From: Sphingomonas cannabina
GTDB lineage: Bacteria; Pseudomonadota; Alphaproteobacteria; Sphingomonadales; Sphingomonadaceae
Assembly (NCBI RefSeq): GCF_021391395.1
Contig: NZ_CP090059.1
Span: 2,279,001-2,343,000, forward strand
DNA: 64,000 bases
Direction: 5' to 3'
Position 1 is the first letter of the stretch. Each line of letters opens with the position of its first letter. Of the stretch, positions 1-7,351 are shown piece by piece. The translations under genes and the position numbers were made by a program. A model generated the notes under the pieces. That model saw only the letters and a program-made list of their open reading frames with translations. It ran no database searches and was not told the DNA's origin.

Positions 1-241
1 CGCCGACGCCGTTGTCGAACGTCCCCTGGCTCTTGCCGACTCCGCGGAAGTTGAAGCGGAGCGTCGCGAAGCCGCGGCGCTGGAAGGTCTTGTAGAGCTC
101 CTGCACGATGTGGTTGTTCATCGTGCCGCCCGATTGCGGGTGCGGATGGAGGATCATCGCCACCGGCGCGCGCGGCTTGGGAGCGGGGGCGAAACGGCCT
201 TCGAGACGGCCTTCGGGTCCTGGAAAGATGACTTCGGGCAT
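1..241 (-). CDS. alpha/beta hydrolase (N-terminal part, cut by window edge)
   Basis: Only the first 80 codons lie in the window; the gene runs off the left edge. The reverse-strand translation starts MPEVIFPGPEGRLEGRF at an ATG at 241 and continues with LHPHPQSGGTMNN and LRFNFRGVGKSQG. These match the start of COG2945-type alpha/beta hydrolases, where the HPHP stretch forms the oxyanion-hole region and the FNFRGVGxSxG stretch follows strand 4. The nucleophile Ser would lie beyond the edge. The gene is divergent from the cysteine desulfurase pair, with about 100 bp between them. The substrate cannot be told. Confidence 0.8.
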   Translation of the reverse strand, partial: MPEVIFPGPEGRLEGRFAPAPKPRAPVAMILHPHPQSGGTMNNHIVQELYKTFQRRGFATLRFNFRGVGKSQGTFDNGVG

Positions 242-344
242 GGAACCTGCAGATTAGGATGGCGCGTTGACATAGCGCGCGAGAGCAGGCGCGCTATATA
301 GGCAAGGGTTGCGTGCGCGCAATCATTCTGGGGTTTGCGTTGCC

Positions 345-1448
345 GTGACCAGCCGTCTCTATCTCGATCACGCCGCCACGACGCCGATGCTGCCGCAGGC
401 GGCGGAGGCGGTGGCGCGTGGGCTCGCCCATTGGGCCAATCCCTCGTCGCCCCATGCCGAGGGGCGGTCCGCCCGTGCGGCGCTGGAAAGCGCGCGCAGC
501 GTGATCCGCGCCGCCTATGATTGGCAGCATGAGCTGATCTTCACCAGCGGTGCGACCGAGGCGATCCTGCTCGCGCTGGGCCGCGCGCAGGTCGAATCGC
601 GGCTGATCGCGGCGACCGAGCATGATTCGGTGCTGCGCGCCGCGCCCGATGCGGTGCGCCTGCCGGTGAAGGAAGATGGGCGGATCGACCTCGACGTGCT
701 CGACGCCGAGCTGGCGGTGGCACCGACGCCGGCGCTGGTCGCGGTTCAGTGGGGGAACAGCGAGACAGGGGTGATCCAGCCGCTCCGTGCGATAGGCGAA
801 CGCGTCGCCGCCGCCGGTGCCAAGCTCTTCGTCGACGCTGCGCAGATGCCGGTCAACTGGAAGGGCGGCGATCTGCCCCAGGATACCGCCGACCTGATCG
901 CGATCTCCGCCCACAAGCGCGGCGGACCGCCGGGAATCGGTGCGCTGCTGGTGCGCGACCTGGGATTGCTGCTGCCGACGGGCGGGCAGGAGCGCGGCTA
1001 TCGCGGCGGGACGGAGAATGTGCCGGCAACGCTCGGCTTCGCGGCGGCGATAACGGTGCCGGAAAACCTGGAGGCGATGACGGCAATGCGTGAACGCCTC
1101 GACGGCGCCATCCGGGCGCTCGGCGGCGAGGTGGTTGCCGGCGACAGCCCGCGTGCCCCGCACATCGCATCCTATCGCCTTCCGGGCATGCCAGCGGCGG
1201 CGCAGCTCATCCGGTTCGACCTGTCGGGAATCTCGGTGTCGGCCGGCTCGGCCTGCTCCTCGGGGAGCATGCGGCCGAGTCATGTGTTGGGTGCGATGGG
1301 CTGGGAGGGCGCCAAGGCGGGCGAGGTGATCCGGGTCAGCTTCGGCCGCTCGACCACGCCGGCCGACGTCGAACGCTTCATCTCGGCCTGGGCGGAGATC
1401 GCCCGCGATGTCCGTGCCCGGGCCGGGGAGACGGTCGAACCGGCATGA
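345..1448 (+). CDS. cysteine desulfurase family protein (first of a tandem pair)
   Basis: Class V PLP-dependent aminotransferase-fold enzyme that would remove sulfur from cysteine onto an active-site Cys. Visible motifs are YLDHAATTP at the N-terminus, FTSGATEA (PLP phosphate binding), TEHDSVL (His stacking on PLP), ISAHKRGGPPG (Schiff-base Lys) and SAGSACSSGS with the catalytic Cys, followed by RPSHVL. A GTG at 345 gives 367 residues, normal for NifS/IscS relatives. A TTG at 309 is also open but adds residues that do not look conserved. The stop overlaps the start of the second desulfurase by 4 bp (ATGA), so the two are probably translated together. It is clearly diverged from its neighbour, so specialised or heterodimeric roles are possible. 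Confidence 0.85.
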   Translation: MTSRLYLDHAATTPMLPQAAEAVARGLAHWANPSSPHAEGRSARAALESARSVIRAAYDWQHELIFTSGATEAILLALGRAQVESRLIAATEHDSVLRAAPDAVRLPVKEDGRIDLDVLDAELAVAPTPALVAVQWGNSETGVIQPLRAIGERVAAAGAKLFVDAAQMPVNWKGGDLPQDTADLIAISAHKRGGPPGIGALLVRDLGLLLPTGGQERGYRGGTENVPATLGFAAAITVPENLEAMTAMRERLDGAIRALGGEVVAGDSPRAPHIASYRLPGMPAAAQLIRFDLSGISVSAGSACSSGSMRPSHVLGAMGWEGAKAGEVIRVSFGRSTTPADVERFISAWAEIARDVRARAGETVEPA

Positions 1449-2533
1449 TCTACCTCGACTATCAGGCGACCACGCCGCTCGCGCCCGAAGCGCTGGCGGC
1501 AATGCTGCCCTGGCTCGAATCGCAGCACGCCAATCCGCATTCCGCCCATGCGCCGGGCCGCGCGGCGAAAGCGGCGGTCGAGGTGGCGCGGGACCAAGTG
1601 GCGGCGCTGCTGCCGTCGGGCGGGCGCGTGACCTTCACCAGCGGCGCCACCGAGGCGCTCAACTGGGCGATCAAGGGTACGCGCGGCGGCATCGTCACGA
1701 TCGCGACCGAACATGCCGCGGTACTGGACACCGTCGAGGCGCTGGCACGTGAGGGGCGGCAGGTCACGATCCTGCCGGTGGGCAGCGACGGGCTGGTCGA
1801 TCTCGATCGCGCACGAGAGGCGATCATGCCGGGGACCGGGTTGGTCGCGGCGATGCTGGTCAACAACGAGATCGGCGTGATCCAGCCGATCGCCGAACTC
1901 GCGCGCCTCGCGCACGGCGCGGGTGCGCAGTTCCTGTGCGATGCCGTGCAGGGCTATGGCCGCCTCGCCATCCCCGGCGGCTGCGACATGATCGCCATCT
2001 CTGCCCACAAGATCCATGGGCCGAAGGGGATCGGCGCGCTCTGGCTCCGCGACGGGGTGACGCCGGAGCCGTTGCTCCACGGCGGCGGACAGGAAGTCGG
2101 TGGCCGCTCCGGGACGCTCTCGCCCGCACTTTGCGCCGGGTTCGGCGCTGCCGCGAAGCTCGCGCGCGAGCGGTTTGAGGAGGATCATGCCCACGTCGAC
2201 CGGCTGTTTGCCCGTGCGCTCGACCGCATGGCGGGTTGGACGCTCAACGGGAGTCGGGCGCGCCGCTATCGCGGCAATCTCAACCTGTGCCTACCCGGAC
2301 TCGATGTCGCGCGGCTGATGAGCGAGCTTCGCGACATCGCCTTCTCCGCCGGCTCGGCCTGTGCGAGCGGATCCGGGCGGCCAAGCCATGTCCTGCGCGC
2401 GATCGGACTCGGCGACGCGGAAGCGCGGGCGAGCATCCGGCTCGGCTTCGGCCGCTATACGAGCGAGGAGGAACTGATGACGGCGCTGGATCGCATCGAC
2501 GATGCGGCGCGTGCGCAGCGGAGCGCAGCATGA
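1445..2533 (+). CDS. cysteine desulfurase (second of a tandem pair)
   Basis: NifS/IscS-like PLP enzyme of 362 residues supplying sulfur for Fe-S clusters or thio-modification. It shows YLDYQATTP at the N-terminus, FTSGATEALN, ATEHAAVL, a DAVQGYG strand with the PLP-contacting Asp, ISAHKIHGPKG with the Schiff-base Lys, and SAGSACASGSGRPSHVL with the catalytic Cys in the mobile loop. The start ATG overlaps the previous stop and its own stop overlaps the ferredoxin start, each as ATGA. The three genes therefore form a translationally coupled Fe-S biogenesis unit. No scaffold gene (iscU or sufB) is in view. Confidence 0.9.
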   Translation: MIYLDYQATTPLAPEALAAMLPWLESQHANPHSAHAPGRAAKAAVEVARDQVAALLPSGGRVTFTSGATEALNWAIKGTRGGIVTIATEHAAVLDTVEALAREGRQVTILPVGSDGLVDLDRAREAIMPGTGLVAAMLVNNEIGVIQPIAELARLAHGAGAQFLCDAVQGYGRLAIPGGCDMIAISAHKIHGPKGIGALWLRDGVTPEPLLHGGGQEVGGRSGTLSPALCAGFGAAAKLARERFEEDHAHVDRLFARALDRMAGWTLNGSRARRYRGNLNLCLPGLDVARLMSELRDIAFSAGSACASGSGRPSHVLRAIGLGDAEARASIRLGFGRYTSEEELMTALDRIDDAARAQRSAA

Positions 2534-2865
2534 TCCGCGTCCGTTTCGTCAGCGCCGACGGGCTTGCGGTCGAGGAGGTCGAGGGGGCGGACGGCGACAG
2601 CCTGCTGCGCCTGGCGCAGGCGCATGGCCAGCCGCTCGAAGGGACCTGCGAAGGGGCGATGGCCTGCTCGACCTGCCATGTCATCGTCGCGCCGGAGGAT
2701 TTCGGCCGGCTGCCGCCTGCCAGCGAGGAGGAGGAGGACATGCTCGACCTCGCCGCCGGCGCCACCCGCACCAGCCGGCTGTCCTGCCAGATCACGCTCA
2801 CGTCCGACCTCGAGGGGCTTACGGTGCGCGTTCCCGCCGAGGCGCGCGACATGCGAGGTCGCTAG
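2530..2865 (+). CDS. [2Fe-2S] ferredoxin, adrenodoxin type
   Basis: 111-residue small electron carrier. The cluster ligands follow the adrenodoxin/Fdx spacing: GTCEGAMACSTCHVIV gives C-x5-C-x2-C, and a fourth Cys lies in RLSCQITL. The acidic SEEEEDMLDL stretch just before it matches the partner-binding helix of Isc-type ferredoxins. It directly follows two cysteine desulfurases with a 4-bp overlap, so it most likely gives electrons for Fe-S cluster assembly rather than for a P450, though no P450 or reductase gene is near enough to settle this. Confidence 0.9.
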   Translation: MIRVRFVSADGLAVEEVEGADGDSLLRLAQAHGQPLEGTCEGAMACSTCHVIVAPEDFGRLPPASEEEEDMLDLAAGATRTSRLSCQITLTSDLEGLTVRVPAEARDMRGR

Positions 2866-2974
2866 CCTCCTAATTTATTTGCTGCGGATCGTTGTCGCCG
2901 CGGAACAATTCGATCAGCTTGCGGTTTCCGCCGCCGGCGGGAGGGAACCGCCGGATCAAGACGGAGTGATGCCC

Positions 2975-3163
2975 ATGACGAAGAAGCTTCTCGGCTTGGC
3001 CGCAGCTGCGTTGGTCACCACCGTAGCGTTCAGCGCTACCCCGGTTGATGCGCGACGGCACCACAACAGCTATCACGGCTACCGCTGGAAGACGGTCTGC
3101 AAGACCCGCTGGGTACATCATCGCAGAGTGCGTCAGTGCCACCGCGTCCGCATTCGTCGATAA
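2975..3163 (+). CDS. small secreted cationic protein (unknown function)
   Basis: 62-residue protein with a clear signal peptide (MTKKLLGLAAAALVTTVAFS, cleavage near VDA-RR). The mature part is short and rich in Arg, His, Tyr and Trp, with two Cys in KTVCKTRW and VRQCHRVR. ATG 2975 is preferred over the in-frame ATG 2969 because ACGGAG at 2961 is then 8 nt away. A GC-rich terminator follows directly. Small Arg/His-rich periplasmic proteins of this look are common in sphingomonads, but I do not recognise a function. Confidence 0.7.
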   Translation: MTKKLLGLAAAALVTTVAFSATPVDARRHHNSYHGYRWKTVCKTRWVHHRRVRQCHRVRIRR

Positions 3164-3176
3164 AAGCTTGAGTGAT

Positions 3177-3212
3177 CGCCGCGCGCGCCGTCCTGGCGCC
3201 GCGCGGCGTTTT
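3177..3212 (+). terminator. intrinsic terminator after the small cationic protein gene
   Basis: A long GC stem (CGCCGCGCG pairing with CGCGCGGCG, plus an inner GCC/GGC part) is followed by TTTTC. It lies 14 bp after the stop at 3163 and ahead of the next, separately initiated gene. Confidence 0.75.
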
Positions 3213-3287
3213 CGTTCAGGAACTGTGCGTTTTCACTGACCTATGCTCCGATAGCCCGACGAATCGGGCCTGTTGGGAGTAACAGAG

Positions 3288-3584
3288 ATGAAACTGATCG
3301 CATTGACTGCGGCTGGTCTTCTCGCCGCCGCAGCGCTCACGCCGGTTCCGGCTGCCGCGCAATATCACCGCAGTTGGGACGGCTATCATCGCAGCTGGCA
3401 TGATCGCGGCTGGGACGGCCGCCGCTGGGATCGCCGGCGCCACTGGGACGATCGCCGCTATTGGCATCGCGGGCCGCGCTACCGCTATCGCGGCGGCTGG
3501 CATCACCGCCGCAGTTACGTCACCTGCCGCTGGGTGCGCGGCTATTACGGGCCGCACCGCCGCTGCTTCCGGGTGTGGCGCTAA
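3288..3584 (+). CDS. secreted Arg/Trp/His/Tyr-rich repeat protein (unknown function)
   Basis: 98-residue protein with a signal peptide (MKLIALTAAGLLAAAALTPV, cleavage near AAA-Q). The mature chain is low complexity and made of repeats of the form W-D/H-R-R/G, such as YHRSWDGYHRSW, DRGWDGRRWDRRRHW and YRYRGGWHHRRSY. It ends with two Cys in VTCRWVRGYYGPHRRCFRVW. It resembles the YHxxW-rich small periplasmic proteins of alphaproteobacteria, sometimes listed as BA14K- or RcnB-like, but the function is unknown. The start is backed by GGGAGT about 10 nt upstream. It may be related to the preceding small protein, since both end in a basic two-Cys segment. Confidence 0.75.
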   Translation: MKLIALTAAGLLAAAALTPVPAAAQYHRSWDGYHRSWHDRGWDGRRWDRRRHWDDRRYWHRGPRYRYRGGWHHRRSYVTCRWVRGYYGPHRRCFRVWR

Positions 3585-3603
3585 GTCATAGCGCTTGATC
3601 GCA

Positions 3604-3642
3604 CCGCCCGACTCCCCCATATGCCCGCGCGGGAGTCGGGCG
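3604..3642 (+). promoter_or_regulatory. 13-bp inverted repeat overlapping the 5' end of ffs
   Basis: CCGCCCGACTCCC (3604-3616) is a perfect inverted repeat of GGGAGTCGGGCGG (3630-3642). The second arm is also the 5' strand of the SRP RNA terminal stem. If transcription starts upstream of 3604, the two folds are mutually exclusive and the hairpin could take part in 5' processing or act as a terminator for the upstream gene. If the start is at about 3630, the palindrome acts only in DNA or in the upstream transcript. Confidence 0.45.
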
Positions 3643-3722
3643 GACGTGTGCCGTCGCCAACCCGGTCAGGTCCGGAAGGAAGCAGCCGTAACGATTTCGC
3701 CACGGGTCGTTCCGGCTCCCAC
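3630..3722 (+). ncRNA. ffs: signal recognition particle RNA, small bacterial type (4.5S)
   Basis: The universally conserved SRP domain IV core is present at 3664-3687: GGTCAGG, TCC, the GGAA tetraloop, then GGAAGCAGCC. The flanking arms close the long hairpin: GGGAGTCGG at 3631-3639 pairs with the CCGGCTCCC end at 3712-3720, including a wobble pair. This gives about 93 nt, the size normal for alphaproteobacteria. The RNA binds Ffh and targets nascent membrane proteins to FtsY. Ends are estimated from pairing only. Confidence 0.93.
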
Positions 3723-3723
3723 C

Positions 3724-3832
3724 GCGCATCGCCAAGACGTAGCGAAGCTACGGCGAGAATCCGCGATGCGCGCGGCCGGCGGCGCCAGAAGCGCCGTCCG
3801 ACGACGCGGCTTTGCCGCGGCGCTCTTCTAAC
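3724..3832. repeat. nested palindromes downstream of ffs
   Basis: An outer repeat, CGCGCATCGC (3724-3733) with GCGATGCGCG (3763-3772), encloses a perfect hairpin CGTAGC-GAA-GCTACG (3738-3752). A second hairpin, GCGGC-TTT-GCCGC, lies at about 3816-3828 and is followed by CTCTTC and the A/T-rich AAAAAATTTTC at 3838. The set probably serves as the ffs terminator and processing region. No gene lies here. Confidence 0.5.
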
Positions 3833-3855
3833 CCTCCAAAAAATTTTCGCCCCCA

Positions 3856-3882
3856 TGTCACACATGGGCTCGCTGCCTCGTC
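3856..3882 (+). promoter_or_regulatory. ECF41-type promoter (TGTCACA - 16 bp - CGTC)
   Basis: TGTCACA at 3856-3862 and CGTC at 3879-3882 are separated by 16 bp. ECF41 sigma factors are known to recognise TGTCACA (-35) and CGTC (-10) upstream of their own operon. The motif sits 37 bp ahead of the AhpD-like gene that is cotranscribed with an ECF41 gene, so autoregulation is likely. The -35 box is embedded in the palindrome CCCATGT-CAC-ACATGGG (3853-3867). Confidence 0.75.
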
Positions 3883-3918
3883 ATGCCATCGGACCCTATG
3901 ACGAAAGGAGCGAATATC

Positions 3919-4389
3919 ATGACCCCCCGTCTCAAAGTTTGGGAAGTCGCGCCCGAGATGATGCAGGCGTTCGCCGACTTCTCCGTCGCGCAGGCCAAGG
4001 ATGGCCTCGAGCATTCGCTGCAGGAGCTGGTGAAGATCCGCGCGTCGCAGCTCAACGGCTGCGCCTTCTGCCTCCACATGCACACGCTGGAGGCGCGCAA
4101 GGCCGGCGAGAGCGAATTGCGGCTGCTGATGCTCCCCGCCTGGCGTGAATCGCCGCTGTTCACCGCGCGCGAGCGGGCCGCGCTGGCCTGGACTGAGTCG
4201 CTGACCCGTCTGTCGGAGACGCATGCGCCCGATGAGGACTATGCCGAGCTTGCCTTCGAGTTCACACCGGAGGAACAGGTGAAGCTGACCATGCTGATCG
4301 GCATCATCAACGCCTGGAACCGCTTCGGCGCCGGCTTCCGTGCCGTCCATGCCGGCCATCCGCCGGTCGAGGCGAAGGAGGCGGCATGA
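3919..4389 (+). CDS. carboxymuconolactone decarboxylase/AhpD-like protein
   Basis: 156-residue protein of the CMD family (COG2128 type). The redox motif is NGCAFCLHMHTLEARKAGE, the C-x2-C-x3-H arrangement of AhpD-like peroxidase-associated proteins, at about residues 51-58. It starts at ATG 3919 with AAAGGAG 8 nt upstream and ends in an ATGA overlap with the ECF41 sigma factor gene. CMD-family genes are the best known partners of ECF41 sigma factors and typical regulon members. A role in handling organic peroxides or related oxidative stress is inferred from the family, not shown. Confidence 0.9.
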   Translation: MTPRLKVWEVAPEMMQAFADFSVAQAKDGLEHSLQELVKIRASQLNGCAFCLHMHTLEARKAGESELRLLMLPAWRESPLFTARERAALAWTESLTRLSETHAPDEDYAELAFEFTPEEQVKLTMLIGIINAWNRFGAGFRAVHAGHPPVEAKEAA

Positions 4390-5258
4390 CTGCGGGCGAA
4401 CCGGCCGCGGACGCCGCATCGAGCTTCGATCCGCTGCGACCGCGGCTGGTTCGCGTCGCCTACCGTATGCTGGGCTCGATCGCCGACGCCGAGGATGTGG
4501 TGCAGGATGCCTTCCTGCGCTGGCTCGGCACCGATCGTGGCGCGGTGCGGGAGCCTGAGGCGTTCCTGCGTCGCGTCGTGACCCGGCTGTGCCTCGACCA
4601 GCTCAAGTCGGCTCGCCACCGGCGCGAGGACTATGTCGGTCCGTGGCTGCCCGATCCGGTGGTCGAGCCGGAGCCGGTCGAGGACGTGACCTTGCCGCTG
4701 ATGCTCGCGCTCGAACGTCTCTCACCGCTGGAGCGGGCGGCGTTCCTGCTCCACGACGTGTTCGGGCTCGGCTTCGACGAGGTCGCCGAGGCGATCGGCC
4801 GCGATCCCGCCGCCTGCCGCCAGCTCGCCTCGCGCGCCCGCGACCACGTTCGCGCCGAGCGTCCGCGTTTCCCGGTCGAAAAGGGCCACGGGCTGGAGAT
4901 CGCCGCTGCCTTCTTCGCAGCCTCGCGCGAGGGCGACATGACCTCGCTTCGGACGATGCTGGCGAGCGATGTTGCGGTCTATTCGGACGGCGGCGGCAAG
5001 CGCCCGGCCGGGTTGCGGCCGATCGTGGGCTTCGACGATGTGATGAAGCTGTGGGAGAGCCTCGCGCGCTTCTTCCGCAAGGGTACGTCACAGGTAGTGC
5101 GCTACGGCTTCGTCAACGGTCTGCCGGGTTTCGTCACGCGCGAGAATGACGGCATGCTTCAGACCACCGCGCTGCTGGTCGAAGACGGTCAGATCAGGGC
5201 GATCTACGTGATGCGCAATCCCGACAAGCTCGGCCATCTCGAGCCGACCCGGCACTGA
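4386..5258 (+). CDS. ECF41-family RNA polymerase sigma factor with fused SnoaL-like domain
   Basis: 290 residues. Sigma-70 region 2 spans about residues 12-80 (YRMLGSIADAEDVVQDAFLRW). Region 4 is about residues 104-155 (LSPLERAAFLLHDVFGLGFDEVAEAIG). A C-terminal SnoaL/NTF2-like domain runs from about 165 to 290. The three ECF41 signature motifs are all there: YVGPWLPDP in the linker (83-91), DGGGK (201-205) and NPDKL (278-282). In this group the C-terminal domain replaces an anti-sigma factor and sets activity. The gene is translationally coupled to the CMD-family gene and sits behind a matching promoter. Confidence 0.93.
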   Translation: MTAGEPAADAASSFDPLRPRLVRVAYRMLGSIADAEDVVQDAFLRWLGTDRGAVREPEAFLRRVVTRLCLDQLKSARHRREDYVGPWLPDPVVEPEPVEDVTLPLMLALERLSPLERAAFLLHDVFGLGFDEVAEAIGRDPAACRQLASRARDHVRAERPRFPVEKGHGLEIAAAFFAASREGDMTSLRTMLASDVAVYSDGGGKRPAGLRPIVGFDDVMKLWESLARFFRKGTSQVVRYGFVNGLPGFVTRENDGMLQTTALLVEDGQIRAIYVMRNPDKLGHLEPTRH

Positions 5259-5262
5259 CCGC

Positions 5263-5670
5263 TCATGGCCTGCCCGGCGAATAGTCGGTCAGCACCATCG
5301 TCCGCTCCTCGATCTCCCCCATGATCGGGGCCTCGGGCGAGACCGTCTCGCGCTTGATCCGGCTCCATTCCTCATCGGCACGGAAAGCGGCCCATCCTGC
5401 CTTCAACGCCGCCTCGTCGCGCCAGCGCAGCAGGTAGACGAACTCCGGCCGGCCATCGTGCGTCGCTTCCCAGGTGGCGGCGACGTCGAAGCCGTGGCGC
5501 TTCATGATGCGCAGCGCATGGTCGCGGAAGCGCGCGTGGAAACGGGCCTTGCTGGGCTCGTTGAGCTGATAGATGCGCAACTGATACAGCGGAGGGGACG
5601 GGGGCGGGGCCTCGGCGGCCGGGGTAGCGCCGGCCAGTATGACGGCGAGAAGGCTGGTCATCAGGGGCAC
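5263..5670 (-). CDS. NIPSNAP family protein, probably exported
   Basis: 135 residues. An N-terminal hydrophobic signal sequence (MTSLLAVILAGATPAAEA) precedes a NIPSNAP domain (YQLRIYQLNEPSKARF at its start, ending in RTMVLTDYSPGRP). The dimeric alpha/beta-barrel fold is common in sphingomonads, but its function is unclear. The GTG at 5670 is chosen because AAGGAG lies 6-7 nt upstream; an in-frame ATG at 5661 is poorly spaced. It converges with the ECF41 gene, with 4 bp between the stops. Confidence 0.8.
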   Translation of the reverse strand: MPLMTSLLAVILAGATPAAEAPPPSPPLYQLRIYQLNEPSKARFHARFRDHALRIMKRHGFDVAATWEATHDGRPEFVYLLRWRDEAALKAGWAAFRADEEWSRIKRETVSPEAPIMGEIEERTMVLTDYSPGRP

Positions 5671-5725
5671 GCGTATCTCCTTCAGGCTTCGACATCGGTG
5701 ATGCCTCGCCCTAGATTGGCAGACA

Positions 5726-7351
5726 ATGTCCGATTCCCTCGATCTCGGCGAGCCGCCGCAGCCCAGGCGCGACGACGCCTATCGCGTGCTGGCCCGCAAA
5801 TACCGGCCGCAGACGTTCGGCGCGCTGATCGGCCAGGATGCGATGGTCACCACGCTGGGCAATGCGATCCGGCGCGACCGCCTTGCTCATGCCTTCCTGC
5901 TCACCGGCGTGCGCGGGGTCGGCAAGACCTCGACCGCGCGGCTGATCGCCAAGGCGCTCAACTGCATCGGACCGGACGGCCAGGGCGGGCCGACGATCGA
6001 CCCGTGCGGCGTGTGCGAGCCGTGCCGCGCGATCGCCGAGGGGCGCCACATCGACGTCATCGAGATGGACGCCGCCAGTCACACCGGCATCGACGACATC
6101 CGCGAGATCATCGAGGCGTCGCGCTATGCCGCGGTCTCGGCGCGCTACAAGATCTACATCATCGACGAGGTCCACATGCTGTCGAAGGCGGCCTTCAACG
6201 GCCTGCTCAAGACGCTGGAGGAGCCGCCGGCGCATGTGAAGTTCCTGTTCGCGACCACCGAGGTCAACAAGGTGCCGGTGACGGTGCTGTCGCGCTGCCA
6301 GCGCTTCGACCTGAAGCGCATCCCGGCCGAGCTGCTCGCCGGGCATTTCGCCGAGGTGGCCAAGGCGGAGGGTGTCGAGGCGGAGCCCGAGGCGCTGGCG
6401 CTGGTCGCGCGGGCGGCGGAAGGATCGGCGCGCGACGGCCTCTCGATCCTCGACCAGGCGATCGCCCATGCCGGCGAGGAGGGCGGCAGAGTGACCGCGG
6501 CGGCGGTGCGCGACATGCTCGGCCTGTCGGATCGCGGCGCGATCCGGGCATTGTTCGGACATCTGATTGCCGGCGATGCATCGGCGGCGCTTGCGGCGCT
6601 GCGCCAGCAATATGATCTCGGCGTCGATCCGGCGGCGGTGCTCAAGACGCTGCTGGAGACGGTGCACGGCATTACCCTCGCCAAGCTCGGCGCCGACATG
6701 TCGGCGACCCAGGCCGCGGAGGAGCGCGAGGCGTTCGAAGGCTGGGCTGGCGAGCTGGGTTTTCCGGCGCTGCATCGCCTGTGGCAGCTGCTGCTCAAGG
6801 GGCATGACGAGGTCGCGCGGGCAGCCCTGCCGATCGAGACTGCCGAGATGGCGTTGCTTCGCCTAGTCCACGCCGCGAGCCTGCCCGATCCGGGCGAGCT
6901 CGCGCGGCGGCTGGCGAGCGGGGAGGGGGCGCCTCTCGCCGCAGCCACCTCCGCACCGCCGCCACCATCGCCCGCCGAGCGGCCGTTGCCGACCACCGTC
7001 GCGGAGCTTGCGGTGCTGTTGGAAGATAATCAGGAACAGATGCTCGGCCGGCGCGTACGCAATTCGCTGCGGCCGGTGCGGTTCGAGCCGCCGGAGATCG
7101 TCGCCAGCTCGGCGACGCCGCTGCCGGCGGATTTCACACGGGAGCTTGGCGAGGCCTTGCGGCGGATCACGGGTCGCAAGTGGCGTATCGAGACCGATGC
7201 CGCACCGGGCGCCGCCACGCTGGCCGAGGAGGAAGCGGCGGCGGAGGAGGCGGAGCGCCAGGCGGTGCTCGCCTCGCCGATCGTTGCTGCGGCAATGGCG
7301 GCCTTTCCGGGCGCTGAACTCGACTGGACCAATCGGAGCAAACGACAGTGA
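5726..7351 (+). CDS. dnaX: DNA polymerase III subunits gamma/tau
   Basis: 541-residue clamp-loader ATPase. After the conserved YRVLARKYRPQTFGALIGQ start come the Walker A motif GVRGVGKTSTAR, the zinc-binding Cys set around CGVCEPCRAI, Walker B IIDEVHMLS, and the sensor/SRC motif LSRCQRFDLKRI. A Pro/Ala-rich linker (about 390-420) leads to a tau-like C-terminal domain that would bind the polymerase alpha subunit. The alpha subunit gene, dnaE, is also in this window. The stop overlaps the YbaB-family gene by 4 bp (GTGA), the usual dnaX-ybaB pair. I did not identify a programmed frameshift site. Confidence 0.95.
   Translation: MSDSLDLGEPPQPRRDDAYRVLARKYRPQTFGALIGQDAMVTTLGNAIRRDRLAHAFLLTGVRGVGKTSTARLIAKALNCIGPDGQGGPTIDPCGVCEPCRAIAEGRHIDVIEMDAASHTGIDDIREIIEASRYAAVSARYKIYIIDEVHMLSKAAFNGLLKTLEEPPAHVKFLFATTEVNKVPVTVLSRCQRFDLKRIPAELLAGHFAEVAKAEGVEAEPEALALVARAAEGSARDGLSILDQAIAHAGEEGGRVTAAAVRDMLGLSDRGAIRALFGHLIAGDASAALAALRQQYDLGVDPAAVLKTLLETVHGITLAKLGADMSATQAAEEREAFEGWAGELGFPALHRLWQLLLKGHDEVARAALPIETAEMALLRLVHAASLPDPGELARRLASGEGAPLAAATSAPPPPSPAERPLPTTVAELAVLLEDNQEQMLGRRVRNSLRPVRFEPPEIVASSATPLPADFTRELGEALRRITGRKWRIETDAAPGAATLAEEEAAAEEAERQAVLASPIVAAAMAAFPGAELDWTNRSKRQ

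Noticed and set aside
5726..7351. Programmed frameshift in dnaX producing a gamma subunit
   Set aside because: I saw no A-rich slippery heptamer with a following stem; the gene reads as full-length tau.
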